A stretch of DNA of 36,042 bases from Flavobacteriales bacterium (lineage in GTDB: Bacteria; Bacteroidota; Bacteroidia; Flavobacteriales_D; Sanyastnellaceae). Made by a program: the position numbers and the translations under genes. The notes under the pieces are model-generated. The model saw only the letters and a program-made list of their open reading frames with translations. It had not been told where the DNA came from and made no database searches. The stretch covers positions 1 to 36,042 of the forward strand of contig JAIYBR010000072.1 in the NCBI GenBank assembly GCA_027488435.1. The letters run 5' to 3'. This document shows, one piece after another, positions 6,936-16,274 of this stretch. Numbering within the stretch: the first letter of the stretch is position 1; every line of letters starts with the position of its first letter.

Positions 6936-9900
6936 ATGAACAACTCAACAGGTGAATACAATCAGCTCCTTCTCAAACTGGATGTATTCATTCGCAAGTA
7001 TTACAAAAACCAAATGATTCGCGGGGCTCTGTATTGCCTCGCCATTATTTTCATCACCTATCTGGTTATCGCGTTGGCCGAATACTTCGGGCGCTTCAGC
7101 ATTGCCATGCGCACATTCTTGTTTTGGTCTTTCATTGCTGGTGTTCTTTTCGTAACGACCAAATTCTTCTTGCTGCCGTTATCCAAAATCTTTCGATTGG
7201 GAAAAATCATTTCTCATGAACAAGCGGCGCTCATTATCGGTAAGCATTTTCCCCATGTGCAAGACAAGCTGCTCAATACGCTTCAACTAAAAACAATGGC
7301 CGGCAATGGCGACAACTCATTGCTGGAGGCAAGCATTTCTCAAAAAATGAAAGAGCTGCGCCCGGTGCCTTTTTCAAGCGCTGTCGACTTTCGTGAAAAT
7401 CGTAAATACCTGAAGTGGGTTCTTCCTCCTGTAAGCATCGTACTCATCCTTTTGTTTGCGGCCCCCAGCATTCTCACAAAGCCCACTGAGCGCCTTATTA
7501 AGCACGGACAAATCATTGCTGAAGAGGCGCCCTTCACCATCAAGGTAACCAACGAAAACCTCACCACGCCGGAAAACAAAGACTACACAGTCAACATTGA
7601 AATCAGCGGAAACGAAATTCCGGAAAAGGTGTATGTCATGCTCGGCTCGCAGCAGTTTAAGCTCGGGAAACAAAGCAATATTGCGTTTTCACACACATTC
7701 AAAAACGTACGTGAAGACGTCTCGTTTGCCTTTAGCGCCAACGGTTTTTTCTCCGATCAGTATGAATTGAAGGTTATACCATCACCCCGCTTACTCGATT
7801 TTGGTATTACGCTTAACTTCCCAACATATCTTAAGCGATCGCAAGAAAACATTCAAAACACAGGCGACCTGGTTGTTCCGGAGGGAACACAAATTCAGTG
7901 GAACTTCAACACAGCCAACAACGAATTGCTTCGCCTACAATTTGGGGACAGCACATACACGGTTCCCACAGGAAACGATCGCGCAAACTTTCGTCAAACA
8001 GCAGTTCAATCGACGGGCTATTCCATCCAAACATCCAATCAATACATCCCATTTGGCGACAGCTTGAATTATCGCATTCAAGTGGTTCCTGACCTGCATC
8101 CGTCTATTTCCATGCAGGAAGAAAAAGACAGCGCTTCCTTCAAGTGGGTTTATTTCACAGGAGAGGTGAAAGACGATTATGGTTTCCGTCGACTCACCTT
8201 CAACTATCGCTTGTCAAAACGCGAGGGCGCTGCAACCGAGGATCAATTGCACACCATCGACTTACCTGTTAACCAAGAATCAACCGGAGATATTTTCTTC
8301 CACTCGTGGGATTTAGGACAATTAGGTATTTCGCCAGGCGATGTATTCACGTACTACTTCGAGGTATGGGACAACGACGGTTTCCGGGGCTCGAAATCGG
8401 CTACTACGGGTGAGCGCGAATACACCGTGCCAAGCGAAGAAGAGCTGGAAGAAAACATCGAACAGAAAAACGAAGACATCAAAGACAAGCTCGAGGAAAG
8501 CATCAAAGAGGCGAAGGAGTTGGAAAAACAACTGGAAGAATTACAGCGCCAATTGCTCGATAAAAAAGAGATGAACTGGCAGGATAAAAAGAAGCTCGAA
8601 GAGCTCATGAAGCGCCAACAGGAGTTGCAAAAACAAGTAGAAGAAATTCAAGAGCAAAACGAACAAAAAAATCAGCAGGAAAACGAATTCAATCAACCGA
8701 ACGAGAAGCTGCAGGAAAAGCAGAAGCAACTTCAAGAATTAATGGAGCAGGTTATGACGCCTGAGCTTCAGAAAATGATGGAAGAAATGCAGCGCATGAT
8801 GGAAGAGCTCAACAAAGAAGAAATTCAGAAGGAGCTCGATAAGATGGATTTGTCGAATGAAGATTTGGAAAAGGAGCTCGACCGCGCATTAGAACAATTC
8901 AAACAACTCGAGTTTGAACAGAAAATGGAAAAGACCATCGAGAAGCTTGATAAGCTGGCGGAAGAACAAGAGAAACTCGCCAACGAAAGTGAGAAGAAAG
9001 AGTCGAACAGCGATGAACTGAAATCGAAACAAGACTCTCTCAACAAGGAGTTTGAAGAGCTTAAAAAAGAGATGGAAGAACTTGAGAAGCTCAATGAAGA
9101 ACTCGAGAATCCGAACGGCATGCCCGACACAGAAAACCAGGAAAAAGAAATTGAACAAGATCAGAAAAAAAGTAGCGAAGAACTAAGCAAGAGCAAGAAA
9201 AGTAACGCATCTAAATCTCAAAAAAGTGCTGCCAAGAAAATGCAGGAAATGGCCGACCAAATGCAAATGGCCATGGACTCACAAGAGCAAGAGCAGCAGG
9301 AAGAAGACATGGAGTCGCTTAGGGCGCTTCTCGAAAACATCATCACACTCAGCTTCGATCAAGAATCGCTGATGAACAACTTCGGTAAGATCGACAGCAA
9401 AGACCCCAACTACAACAAGCTCGGACAAACACAACGCAAGTTGAAGGATGACGCTAAGATGGTAGAAGATTCGTTGTTCGCTTTGAGTAAGCGCGTTCCA
9501 CAGGTAAGCGCTGCGGTGAATCGCGAGATTAATCTGGTCAACGAAAACATGGAGAAAGCGCTCGCTTCCATTCCCGATCGCCGCACCCCGGATATTACCT
9601 CATCGCAACAGTATGTCATGACCAGTTTCAATAACCTCGCGCTCATGCTCGACGAGGCCCTGAAGCAAATGCAACAGCAATCGGCCAACAGCAAACCCGG
9701 AAGCGGAAGCTGCAACAAGCCAGGCGGAAGCGGCAGCAAGCCCAAACCCAGCGCGGGTCAACTCAAAAAGATGCAGGAAGGGTTATCGAAGCAGTTGGAC
9801 GAGATGAAGAAACAGGGAAAGAATCAAGGCAAAAGCAACTCAGGCGGACAGCAAATGAGTCGGCAGTTGGCCGAGATGGCTGCCAAGCAAGCAGCCATTC

Positions 9901-10283
9901 GCAAAGCGGTTGAAGAGAAGGCCGCAGAGCTCAATCAGGATGGCAGCGGAAACGGAAACGAATTGAAGCAGATTGCCAAAGAAATGGAACAGCTGCAGAA
10001 GGACATTGTCAACAACCAGGTTACAGAAGAATCAATTCGTCGCCAACGCGACATCGAAATTCGATTATTGAAGGCAGAAGAGGCCGAGCGCACGCGCGAC
10101 AGAGACAATGAGCGTAAGAGTAACGAAGCGCGCGACTACCCCGTGTCAAACCCAATCAAGTATGAGGAGTACATGCGTAAAAAACAACAAGAAACCGAGT
10201 TGTTGAAAACTGTTCCCCCCACTCTCAAACCTTATTACAAGGAAAAGGTAAATTCGTATTTCATTAAATTAGGCGAACAATAA
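6936..10283 (+). CDS. DUF4175-type membrane protein with very long charged coiled coil
   Basis: 1115 aa; two N-terminal TM segments plus one more (WVLPPVSIVLILLFAAPSIL), then ~280 residues of E/K/Q-rich coiled coil and a Gly/Ser/Lys linker; matches the Bacteroidetes DUF4175 layout. Confidence 0.8.
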   Translation: MNNSTGEYNQLLLKLDVFIRKYYKNQMIRGALYCLAIIFITYLVIALAEYFGRFSIAMRTFLFWSFIAGVLFVTTKFFLLPLSKIFRLGKIISHEQAALIIGKHFPHVQDKLLNTLQLKTMAGNGDNSLLEASISQKMKELRPVPFSSAVDFRENRKYLKWVLPPVSIVLILLFAAPSILTKPTERLIKHGQIIAEEAPFTIKVTNENLTTPENKDYTVNIEISGNEIPEKVYVMLGSQQFKLGKQSNIAFSHTFKNVREDVSFAFSANGFFSDQYELKVIPSPRLLDFGITLNFPTYLKRSQENIQNTGDLVVPEGTQIQWNFNTANNELLRLQFGDSTYTVPTGNDRANFRQTAVQSTGYSIQTSNQYIPFGDSLNYRIQVVPDLHPSISMQEEKDSASFKWVYFTGEVKDDYGFRRLTFNYRLSKREGAATEDQLHTIDLPVNQESTGDIFFHSWDLGQLGISPGDVFTYYFEVWDNDGFRGSKSATTGEREYTVPSEEELEENIEQKNEDIKDKLEESIKEAKELEKQLEELQRQLLDKKEMNWQDKKKLEELMKRQQELQKQVEEIQEQNEQKNQQENEFNQPNEKLQEKQKQLQELMEQVMTPELQKMMEEMQRMMEELNKEEIQKELDKMDLSNEDLEKELDRALEQFKQLEFEQKMEKTIEKLDKLAEEQEKLANESEKKESNSDELKSKQDSLNKEFEELKKEMEELEKLNEELENPNGMPDTENQEKEIEQDQKKSSEELSKSKKSNASKSQKSAAKKMQEMADQMQMAMDSQEQEQQEEDMESLRALLENIITLSFDQESLMNNFGKIDSKDPNYNKLGQTQRKLKDDAKMVEDSLFALSKRVPQVSAAVNREINLVNENMEKALASIPDRRTPDITSSQQYVMTSFNNLALMLDEALKQMQQQSANSKPGSGSCNKPGGSGSKPKPSAGQLKKMQEGLSKQLDEMKKQGKNQGKSNSGGQQMSRQLAEMAAKQAAIRKAVEEKAAELNQDGSGNGNELKQIAKEMEQLQKDIVNNQVTEESIRRQRDIEIRLLKAEEAERTRDRDNERKSNEARDYPVSNPIKYEEYMRKKQQETELLKTVPPTLKPYYKEKVNSYFIKLGEQ

Positions 10284-10289
10284 ATTGAT

Positions 10290-10712
10290 ATGGCATCTGT
10301 AAACCGCACCCTTCAGTTCCCTTCCGTTTTGGAAAACATCCACATTGCCGAGCAACTCATCGACGATGTGTGTGCAGAGTTTCACGTGAAAGAAGACTAC
10401 TATGGTGAGTTGCTTATTGCCATGACAGAAGCCGTAAACAATGCCATTGTGCACGGTAATAAAATGGATTCATCGAAATCTGTCACGGTGCATTTTACCG
10501 TTGCCGAAAACAATTTGCGCTTTACCATTGAAGACGAGGGTCCCGGTTTCGACTACGATAACCTTCCTGATCCAACAGCGCCGGAAAACATCGAGAAGCC
10601 CCATGGACGTGGCGTTTTTCTCATGAAAAAATTAGCCGACCACTGTGCATTTGAAGACAATGGCCGCGTTGTCATTCTCGACTTCGCTGTATTGGAAAAA
10701 ACGCCGGCTTAA
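10290..10712 (+). CDS. ATP-binding protein, anti-sigma regulatory factor / RsbW-type HATPase
   Basis: LLIAMTEAVNNAIVHGNK (N box) and FTIEDEGPGFDYDNLPDP...HGRGVFLMKKLAD (G boxes). Confidence 0.87.
   Translation: MASVNRTLQFPSVLENIHIAEQLIDDVCAEFHVKEDYYGELLIAMTEAVNNAIVHGNKMDSSKSVTVHFTVAENNLRFTIEDEGPGFDYDNLPDPTAPENIEKPHGRGVFLMKKLADHCAFEDNGRVVILDFAVLEKTPA
10378..10393. promoter_or_regulatory. parS-like site inside the RsbW-like ATPase gene
   Basis: AGTTTCACGTGAAAGA, 14/16 to TGTTTCACGTGAAACA. Confidence 0.45.
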
Positions 10713-10715
10713 TCT

Positions 10716-11504
10716 CTACCCACAAGCCAAGATTGGTATACCCTGCTCATTCGTGAGCAGCAACTCTTTATCAGACTTCATCATGAGGAAGCCATTATCC
10801 ATTACCTCGGATGGCGTTGCTATCAAGCTTATCCCGTTTTTAGCCGCATAGTCGAGTATTTGGCGAGCAAATCCCATGGAATAGTTATTGGGCTCTTCCT
10901 TCACTTGACTGAAACGAATTCCCTTTGCCTTAAAGGCTTTCTTGGCGGCTTCAAAATTCTGCTGAATTTCCTGTTCTGCATCGCCCATATACTTGTCAAT
11001 CTCATAAAAAACAACCTCACTATCGCATTCCGCGGCAAGGCTCAATACTTGACGAATCATAACTTCAGCGGCAAGGCTGTGTGTTGCCGGAAATAATATT
11101 TTACCAAAACCCTCTTCCCGAATATCAGTGTTCGCCTGAACAACAAGAAAGGTTTTGTCAACGGATTGAACCAATGAGAGAATTCTCGATCCAAACAAAT
11201 GCTGAGCGATGCCCTTCACCCCGTGAGTGCATAGCACGACAAGGTCTGAGCTTATTTCTTCCAGCGAATCTTTTAGTGCCGTCATTAACCGACCGTCAGC
11301 TATGTGAGTTTGCACTGGCAAAGAAACACCAAGCACTTCCGTAGCAAAGGCGCTTAGTCTTGCGTGCTCAGCCTCATTGACCTCATTCGATGTTACATTC
11401 AACACGTGAATGCTTGGTCCGGCTAACTCAGCCAAAATTCTTGTTTGATTCAGGGCCTTTCTACACCCCTCGGTGTAGTCAATCAAAACTGTAATGTTCT
11501 TCAT
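10716..11504 (-). CDS. Universal stress protein (tandem UspA-like domains)
   Basis: MKNITVLIDYTEGCRKAL...SSDLVVLCTHGVKGIAQHLFGSRILSLVQ...; internal Met at 11504 preferred over the tracked 11531. Confidence 0.8.
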   Translation of the reverse strand: MKNITVLIDYTEGCRKALNQTRILAELAGPSIHVLNVTSNEVNEAEHARLSAFATEVLGVSLPVQTHIADGRLMTALKDSLEEISSDLVVLCTHGVKGIAQHLFGSRILSLVQSVDKTFLVVQANTDIREEGFGKILFPATHSLAAEVMIRQVLSLAAECDSEVVFYEIDKYMGDAEQEIQQNFEAAKKAFKAKGIRFSQVKEEPNNYSMGFARQILDYAAKNGISLIATPSEVMDNGFLMMKSDKELLLTNEQGIPILACG

Positions 11505-11613
11505 AGGCCGTGAAAATAAATAGGTCGGCACGATTTCACGTTAAATAGACTCAATATTTCTTGTTACACGACAATTTTCACATGTTAATATCTTGTTGGT
11601 GACGTCAAAAACG

Positions 11614-11621
11614 TAATTTCG
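11614..11621 (+). promoter_or_regulatory. Candidate promoter of ybeY-mnmG (TTG-N18-TAATTTCG)
   Basis: TTG with 18-bp spacing to TAATTTCG, 8 bp before the ATG; implies a near-leaderless mRNA. Confidence 0.4.
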
Positions 11622-11628
11622 CGGCCCC

Positions 11629-12048
11629 ATGGCCATTTTCTTTCATACCATTGATGTTGACCCTCGCCTGCAGCAAAAAAGGGCTTTAAAACACTGGATA
11701 AACGACTGTGTTCTTGCCGAAAACAAGAAACCTGGGGACATCAACATCATTTTTTGCTCCGATCACTATTTATTGGAGATGAATCGAACCCACCTCGACC
11801 ATGATTACTACACCGACATCATCACGTTCGACTTCACCAACGCAGAAGTCATTTCAGGCGATCTCTATATCAGTTTAGACCGCGTTCATGACAACGCATT
11901 GCAAAATCAAATTCAATCTGAAAAAGAACTCTATCGCGTTATTATTCATGGTGTTATGCATTTATGTGGATACAAGGACAAGACAAAAAAAGACACGCTC
12001 TTGATGCGTCAACAGGAAGAAAAATGTCTTAGAAAAATCACTTTTTAA
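11629..12048 (+). CDS. ybeY: Endoribonuclease / rRNA maturation factor YbeY
   Basis: 139 aa; DHDYYTDIITFDF...GDLYISLDRV...VIIHGVMHLCGYKDKTKKDTLLMRQQEE. Confidence 0.93.
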   Translation: MAIFFHTIDVDPRLQQKRALKHWINDCVLAENKKPGDINIIFCSDHYLLEMNRTHLDHDYYTDIITFDFTNAEVISGDLYISLDRVHDNALQNQIQSEKELYRVIIHGVMHLCGYKDKTKKDTLLMRQQEEKCLRKITF

Positions 12049-12060
12049 AATCTCTCTCGG

Positions 12061-12076
12061 TGTTTCACGTGGAACT
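12061..12076. promoter_or_regulatory. parS-like ParB-binding site
   Basis: TGTTTCACGTGGAACT matches TGTTTCACGTGGAACA at 15/16; lies in the ybeY-mnmG intergenic gap. Confidence 0.72.
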
Positions 12077-12083
12077 CTAAAAT

Positions 12084-13958
12084 ATGGAAAAATCATACGA
12101 TATTATTGTGGTCGGTGCCGGTCACGCGGGCAATGAAGCGGCGGCAGCCGCAGCTAATCTTGGCGCACGTACTTTGTTGATTACCATGGACATGAACAAG
12201 ATTGGCCAAATGAGTTGCAACCCTGCAATGGGCGGCATTGCCAAGGGTCAAATTGTTCGTGAAATCGACGCCTTGGGCGGGTATTCGGGAATTGTTTCAG
12301 ACCGATCGGCTATACAGTTTCGTATGCTCAACAAGTCGAAAGGCCCTGCCATGTGGAGTCCGCGCACGCAAAACGATCGGATGCGTTTCGCTGAAGAATG
12401 GCGAAACATGCTGGAAGCCACGCCGCTTGTCGATTTCTGGCAAGACATGGTGAGCGAGGTCGTTATCGAAAACAATGAAATCAAGGGTGTCATAACAGGC
12501 ATGGGAATTCGGTTCAACTGTCGGTCTGTCGTTGTTACTAGCGGAACATTTTTGAACGGTGTAATTCACATAGGCGAAAAACAATTTGGCGGGGGAAGAA
12601 TGGGTGAGAAGCGCGCCGAAGGTCTCACAGAACAGTTGAATTCATTGGGCCTGCGCAGCGGACGAATGAAAACTGGCACTCCGCCCAGAATTGATGGTAG
12701 GTCGCTCAATTACACCGCAATGGAAGAGCAGCCGGGTGACGCCTCCCCATCCAAATTCAGTTATTTACCAATAACGAAACCGCTATCCCTCCAGCGCTGT
12801 TGTTGGATAACCTACACCAACTCAACGGTTCATGACATTCTTGCCACCGGTTTTGAGAAAAGCCCAATGTTTTCGGGGCGTATACAGGGCGTGGGCCCGC
12901 GCTACTGCCCTTCTATTGAAGATAAAATAACACGTTTCGCAGACAAAGATCGCCACCAAATTTTCGTAGAGCCTGAAGGCTGGAATACAGTTGAAATTTA
13001 CGTCAACGGTTTCTCTACGAGCTTGCCGGAAGACGTTCAAAAGACAGCTCTGCAGCAAATACCGGGCTTTGAAAATGCCAAAATGTTTCGTCCTGGCTAC
13101 GCTATTGAATACGACTATTTCCCGCCCGATCAACTCAAGCACACACTCGAATGCAAAGCTATTCCTGGTTTATTTCTAGCCGGACAAATTAACGGCACAA
13201 CAGGTTATGAAGAAGCCGCTTGTCAAGGGCTTATTGCCGGAATTAACGCGGCACACTGGATTTTCGATAAAGAACCCTTTGTTCTGAACAGAGACGAGGC
13301 CTACATAGGCGTTCTCATCGATGATTTGATTACCAAGTCAACCGACGAGCCGTACAGAATGTTTACAAGCCGCGCCGAATTCAGAACATTGCTTCGCCAG
13401 GACAACGCCGATGAAAGACTTACAGCGAAAGCCGCTGCAATCGGATTGGCTTCGGAAGAGCGCATATTTCACGTGGAACAAAAACTTGCCGGCAAGAAAA
13501 CCGCACTTAAACACATCGAAAAGCTCACCATCGAGCCTGAAACCGTCAACGCAATGCTGGAAAACCGCATTAGCGCCCCAATAACGCAAAAGGTAAAGCT
13601 GGGAAGTGTTCTGAGTAGGCCCGAGCTCCGATTGTCGGATTTTACCCCCTTATATCCATCCATTGTTGAAAGCATTGCCAATACGGGAGATTTAGTCCCT
13701 GAAATTCTCGCACAAACCGAAATTGAAGTAAAGTATAGCGGCTACCTTGCCAAAGAACGCGAAATGGCTGAAAAGCTTCTCCGGCTCGAACATATTCGAT
13801 TCCCGAAAGGATTCGACTTCGAGAAAATAGGGAATATCAGCACAGAGGCTCGGCAAAAGCTCATCGCCATCCAACCGGAAACGCTAGGACAAGCCTCACG
13901 AATAAGCGGAGTGAACCCAGCTGACGTTTCCATCCTATTGATGCATTTGGGAAGGTAA
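12084..13958 (+). CDS. mnmG: tRNA uridine-5-carboxymethylaminomethyl(34) synthesis enzyme MnmG (GidA)
   Basis: 624 aa; [84 protein letters not shown]. Confidence 0.97.
   Translation: MEKSYDIIVVGAGHAGNEAAAAAANLGARTLLITMDMNKIGQMSCNPAMGGIAKGQIVREIDALGGYSGIVSDRSAIQFRMLNKSKGPAMWSPRTQNDRMRFAEEWRNMLEATPLVDFWQDMVSEVVIENNEIKGVITGMGIRFNCRSVVVTSGTFLNGVIHIGEKQFGGGRMGEKRAEGLTEQLNSLGLRSGRMKTGTPPRIDGRSLNYTAMEEQPGDASPSKFSYLPITKPLSLQRCCWITYTNSTVHDILATGFEKSPMFSGRIQGVGPRYCPSIEDKITRFADKDRHQIFVEPEGWNTVEIYVNGFSTSLPEDVQKTALQQIPGFENAKMFRPGYAIEYDYFPPDQLKHTLECKAIPGLFLAGQINGTTGYEEAACQGLIAGINAAHWIFDKEPFVLNRDEAYIGVLIDDLITKSTDEPYRMFTSRAEFRTLLRQDNADERLTAKAAAIGLASEERIFHVEQKLAGKKTALKHIEKLTIEPETVNAMLENRISAPITQKVKLGSVLSRPELRLSDFTPLYPSIVESIANTGDLVPEILAQTEIEVKYSGYLAKEREMAEKLLRLEHIRFPKGFDFEKIGNISTEARQKLIAIQPETLGQASRISGVNPADVSILLMHLGR
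13465..13480. promoter_or_regulatory. parS-like site inside mnmG
   Basis: TATTTCACGTGGAACA, 15/16 to TGTTTCACGTGGAACA. Confidence 0.62.
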
Positions 13959-13999
13959 AAGGGATTCGAACAAAAGAGCTACAGCTTTAAACCATACAG

Positions 14000-14026
14000 A
14001 AAAAGGACGCGCATGCGTCCTTTTTT
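14000..14026. terminator. Bidirectional terminator between mnmG and the ALDH gene
   Basis: AAAAAGGACGC / GCGTCCTTTTTT inverted repeat between convergent genes. Confidence 0.85.
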
Positions 14027-14061
14027 ACTTTACTGCTTAATTCCAGTTGGAATACAGAGAC

Positions 14062-15594
14062 TTACAAATCGAATTTAATACCCTGTGCCAATGGCAAATT
14101 TGCACTGTAGTTAATCGTATTAGTTTGGCGGCGCATGTAGCTCTTCCAACTATCTGAGCCGGATTCACGACCACCGCCGGTTTCCTTCTCGCCGCCGAAC
14201 GCTCCGCCTATTTCCGCGCCACTTGTGCCAATATTTACATTGGCAATTCCACAATCGCTTCCTTCAACAGACAGGAAGTACTCAGCTTCACGCATGTTGG
14301 TAGTCATAATACTGCTGCTCAATCCTTGAGCAACTCCGTTTTGCATTCCCACAGCCTCATGCAGTTCATTGTACTTCATTACATAGAGAATCGGTGCAAA
14401 TGTTTCGTGCTGAACAATAGGCAAGCTCGAATCCTTCACTTCGATAATACACGGCTTCACATAACAACCACTCTCATAACCGGTGCCTTCTAAGACTCCA
14501 CCATCAACCAAAACTCTTCCGCCCTGTTGCTTAGCTGCCTCAATTGAATCCAGATACATTCTCACGGCATCCTTGTCGATGAGCGGTCCAACGTGATTAT
14601 TCTGATCCAACGGATTTCCTATACGCAACTGTCCATAAGCCTGCGCAAGTTTTGATGTAACTTCATTATATACACTCTCATGAATAATGAGTCGACGGGT
14701 AGTTGTGCAGCGCTGTCCAGCCGTGCCACATGCACCGAATACCGCACCGATAATGGTCATTTTCAAGTCTGCATTCGGCGTAACGATAATGGCATTATTA
14801 CCTCCCAACTCCAGCAAACTCTTACCGAAACGTTCAGCAACCTTAGCGCCGACAATGCGTCCCATACGGGTGCTTCCTGTAGCCGATATCAGCGGAAGGC
14901 GCTTGTCTTCTGTCATCCATGAACCCACTTTTACATCACCCGTCACGATACTGGAAATACCTTCCGGCAAGTTGTTCTCTTGTGCGACTTCATTCCAAAT
15001 GTTCTGACAAGCTATTGCACACAAAGGTGTCTTCTCGCTTCCCTTCCACACACACACGTTACCGCAAACCCAAGCCAGCGCGCTGTTCCAGCTCCAAACA
15101 GCAACCGGAAAATTGAATGCCGAAATTATACCCACCACACCAAGCGGATGCCATTGCTCGTACATACGATGTCCCGGACGTTCACTATGCATGGTCAATC
15201 CATAAAGCTGACGCGATAATCCGACTGCAAAATCACAAATGTCAATCATCTCTTGAACCTCACCCAAACCCTCTTGAAGCGACTTACCCATTTCGTACGA
15301 TACCAACTGACCAAGTTCTTGCTTTTTAGCGCGTAGTTTCTCTCCATACTGACGGACAATCTCTCCTCGCTTCGGCGCTGGCATCATTCGCCATGTCAAA
15401 TAAGCAACCTGGGCCGTCTCAATAACTTGATTATATTCATCAGCAGTTGTCGATGAGACAGAACCAATTAGTTTTCCATCAGCAGGTGAATAGGATGAAA
15501 TAACCTCACCGCTTCCGAAAAAACGTTGTCCTGTGCTTGTGCCTAGGTTATTTGCTTGCAGACCCAGGGTCTTTAACATGTGATCAATATTCAT
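14062..15594 (-). CDS. Aldehyde dehydrogenase, ALDH7/antiquitin-like (aminoadipate-semialdehyde dehydrogenase type)
   Basis: YEQWHPLGVVGIISAFNFPVAVWSWNSALAWVCGNVCVWKGSEKTPL; LELGGNNAIIV; GTAGQRCTTTRRL. Start at 15594 favoured by the TACTTTTG box at 15610-15617. Confidence 0.9.
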   Translation of the reverse strand: MNIDHMLKTLGLQANNLGTSTGQRFFGSGEVISSYSPADGKLIGSVSSTTADEYNQVIETAQVAYLTWRMMPAPKRGEIVRQYGEKLRAKKQELGQLVSYEMGKSLQEGLGEVQEMIDICDFAVGLSRQLYGLTMHSERPGHRMYEQWHPLGVVGIISAFNFPVAVWSWNSALAWVCGNVCVWKGSEKTPLCAIACQNIWNEVAQENNLPEGISSIVTGDVKVGSWMTEDKRLPLISATGSTRMGRIVGAKVAERFGKSLLELGGNNAIIVTPNADLKMTIIGAVFGACGTAGQRCTTTRRLIIHESVYNEVTSKLAQAYGQLRIGNPLDQNNHVGPLIDKDAVRMYLDSIEAAKQQGGRVLVDGGVLEGTGYESGCYVKPCIIEVKDSSLPIVQHETFAPILYVMKYNELHEAVGMQNGVAQGLSSSIMTTNMREAEYFLSVEGSDCGIANVNIGTSGAEIGGAFGGEKETGGGRESGSDSWKSYMRRQTNTINYSANLPLAQGIKFDL

Positions 15595-15609
15595 GTGTTG
15601 AATTTTGTG

Positions 15610-15617
15610 CAAAAGTA
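15610..15617 (-). promoter_or_regulatory. Candidate -7 box (TACTTTTG) of the ALDH gene
   Basis: CAAAAGTA on plus = TACTTTTG on minus, 16 bp upstream of ATG 15594. Confidence 0.45.
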
Positions 15618-15758
15618 GTCAGTGCAGAATAAGAATGACAACAAATGCATGCTCTTCCTTCGTTTGGGACTTCACGCTAACGCTATCAACATCCGCTTGT
15701 GATGAATGTCTCATTCATCGATACTACCAAACCAATCAATAAACACCATCTTTGAAGT

Positions 15759-16274
15759 ATGCAAGTACGCTTCTTCCTTCTACCAATTTGCGCCCTACTG
15801 ATTTTGGCGCAGGGTTGCGGAAAACAAGCGCTGCCAATCTCCGCAGAGACAATTCTACAACCAGCTAAGGGCGGAGATTTCCGCGGCATTCGATTGGGTG
15901 ATAAGCCCAAAAATATTAAACGCCTAGAGGAAACAAGCTCGGTCTATAGTATGCCAGACGAGCTTATCTATCGATTCGAGGCCAACGAAGCAGATTCTAC
16001 CTGGTACGAGATTTCTTACAGCTTCAATGAAGATGGGTTGAATCATATTGGTCTAGACGTTTATCCTCAAAGCGATGAGTTGAGAGAGCGTTTATTTGTC
16101 GATTTCATTTCGTACTACAATCAACGCTACGGAAGCAACAAGACGAATTCATCGCGCCACGAATGGCGAGGGCTAACAGAGCAAGGACACTATGTTACGG
16201 TATCCCTTTTAAGAGACACAACAGGCAATAAGGATAATCACCTACGCCTCGTGTTCAATGAAACTAACCCATGA
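15759..16274 (+). CDS. Putative lipoprotein of unknown function
   Basis: MQVRFFLLPICALLILAQGCGKQ (lipobox LAQGC); no family recognised. Confidence 0.7.
   Translation: MQVRFFLLPICALLILAQGCGKQALPISAETILQPAKGGDFRGIRLGDKPKNIKRLEETSSVYSMPDELIYRFEANEADSTWYEISYSFNEDGLNHIGLDVYPQSDELRERLFVDFISYYNQRYGSNKTNSSRHEWRGLTEQGHYVTVSLLRDTTGNKDNHLRLVFNETNP

Noticed and set aside
8322-9158. Several minus-strand ORFs rich in Ser/Phe/Leu
   Set aside because: Mirror image of the GAA/AAG/CAA-rich coiled-coil codons of the DUF4175 gene; compositional artefact.
11944-12000. YbeY motif with K-D-K in place of the usual third metal-binding His (HGVMHLCGYKDKT)
   Set aside because: Appears to be the usual Flavobacteriia form of the motif rather than a local mutation; not treated as novel.
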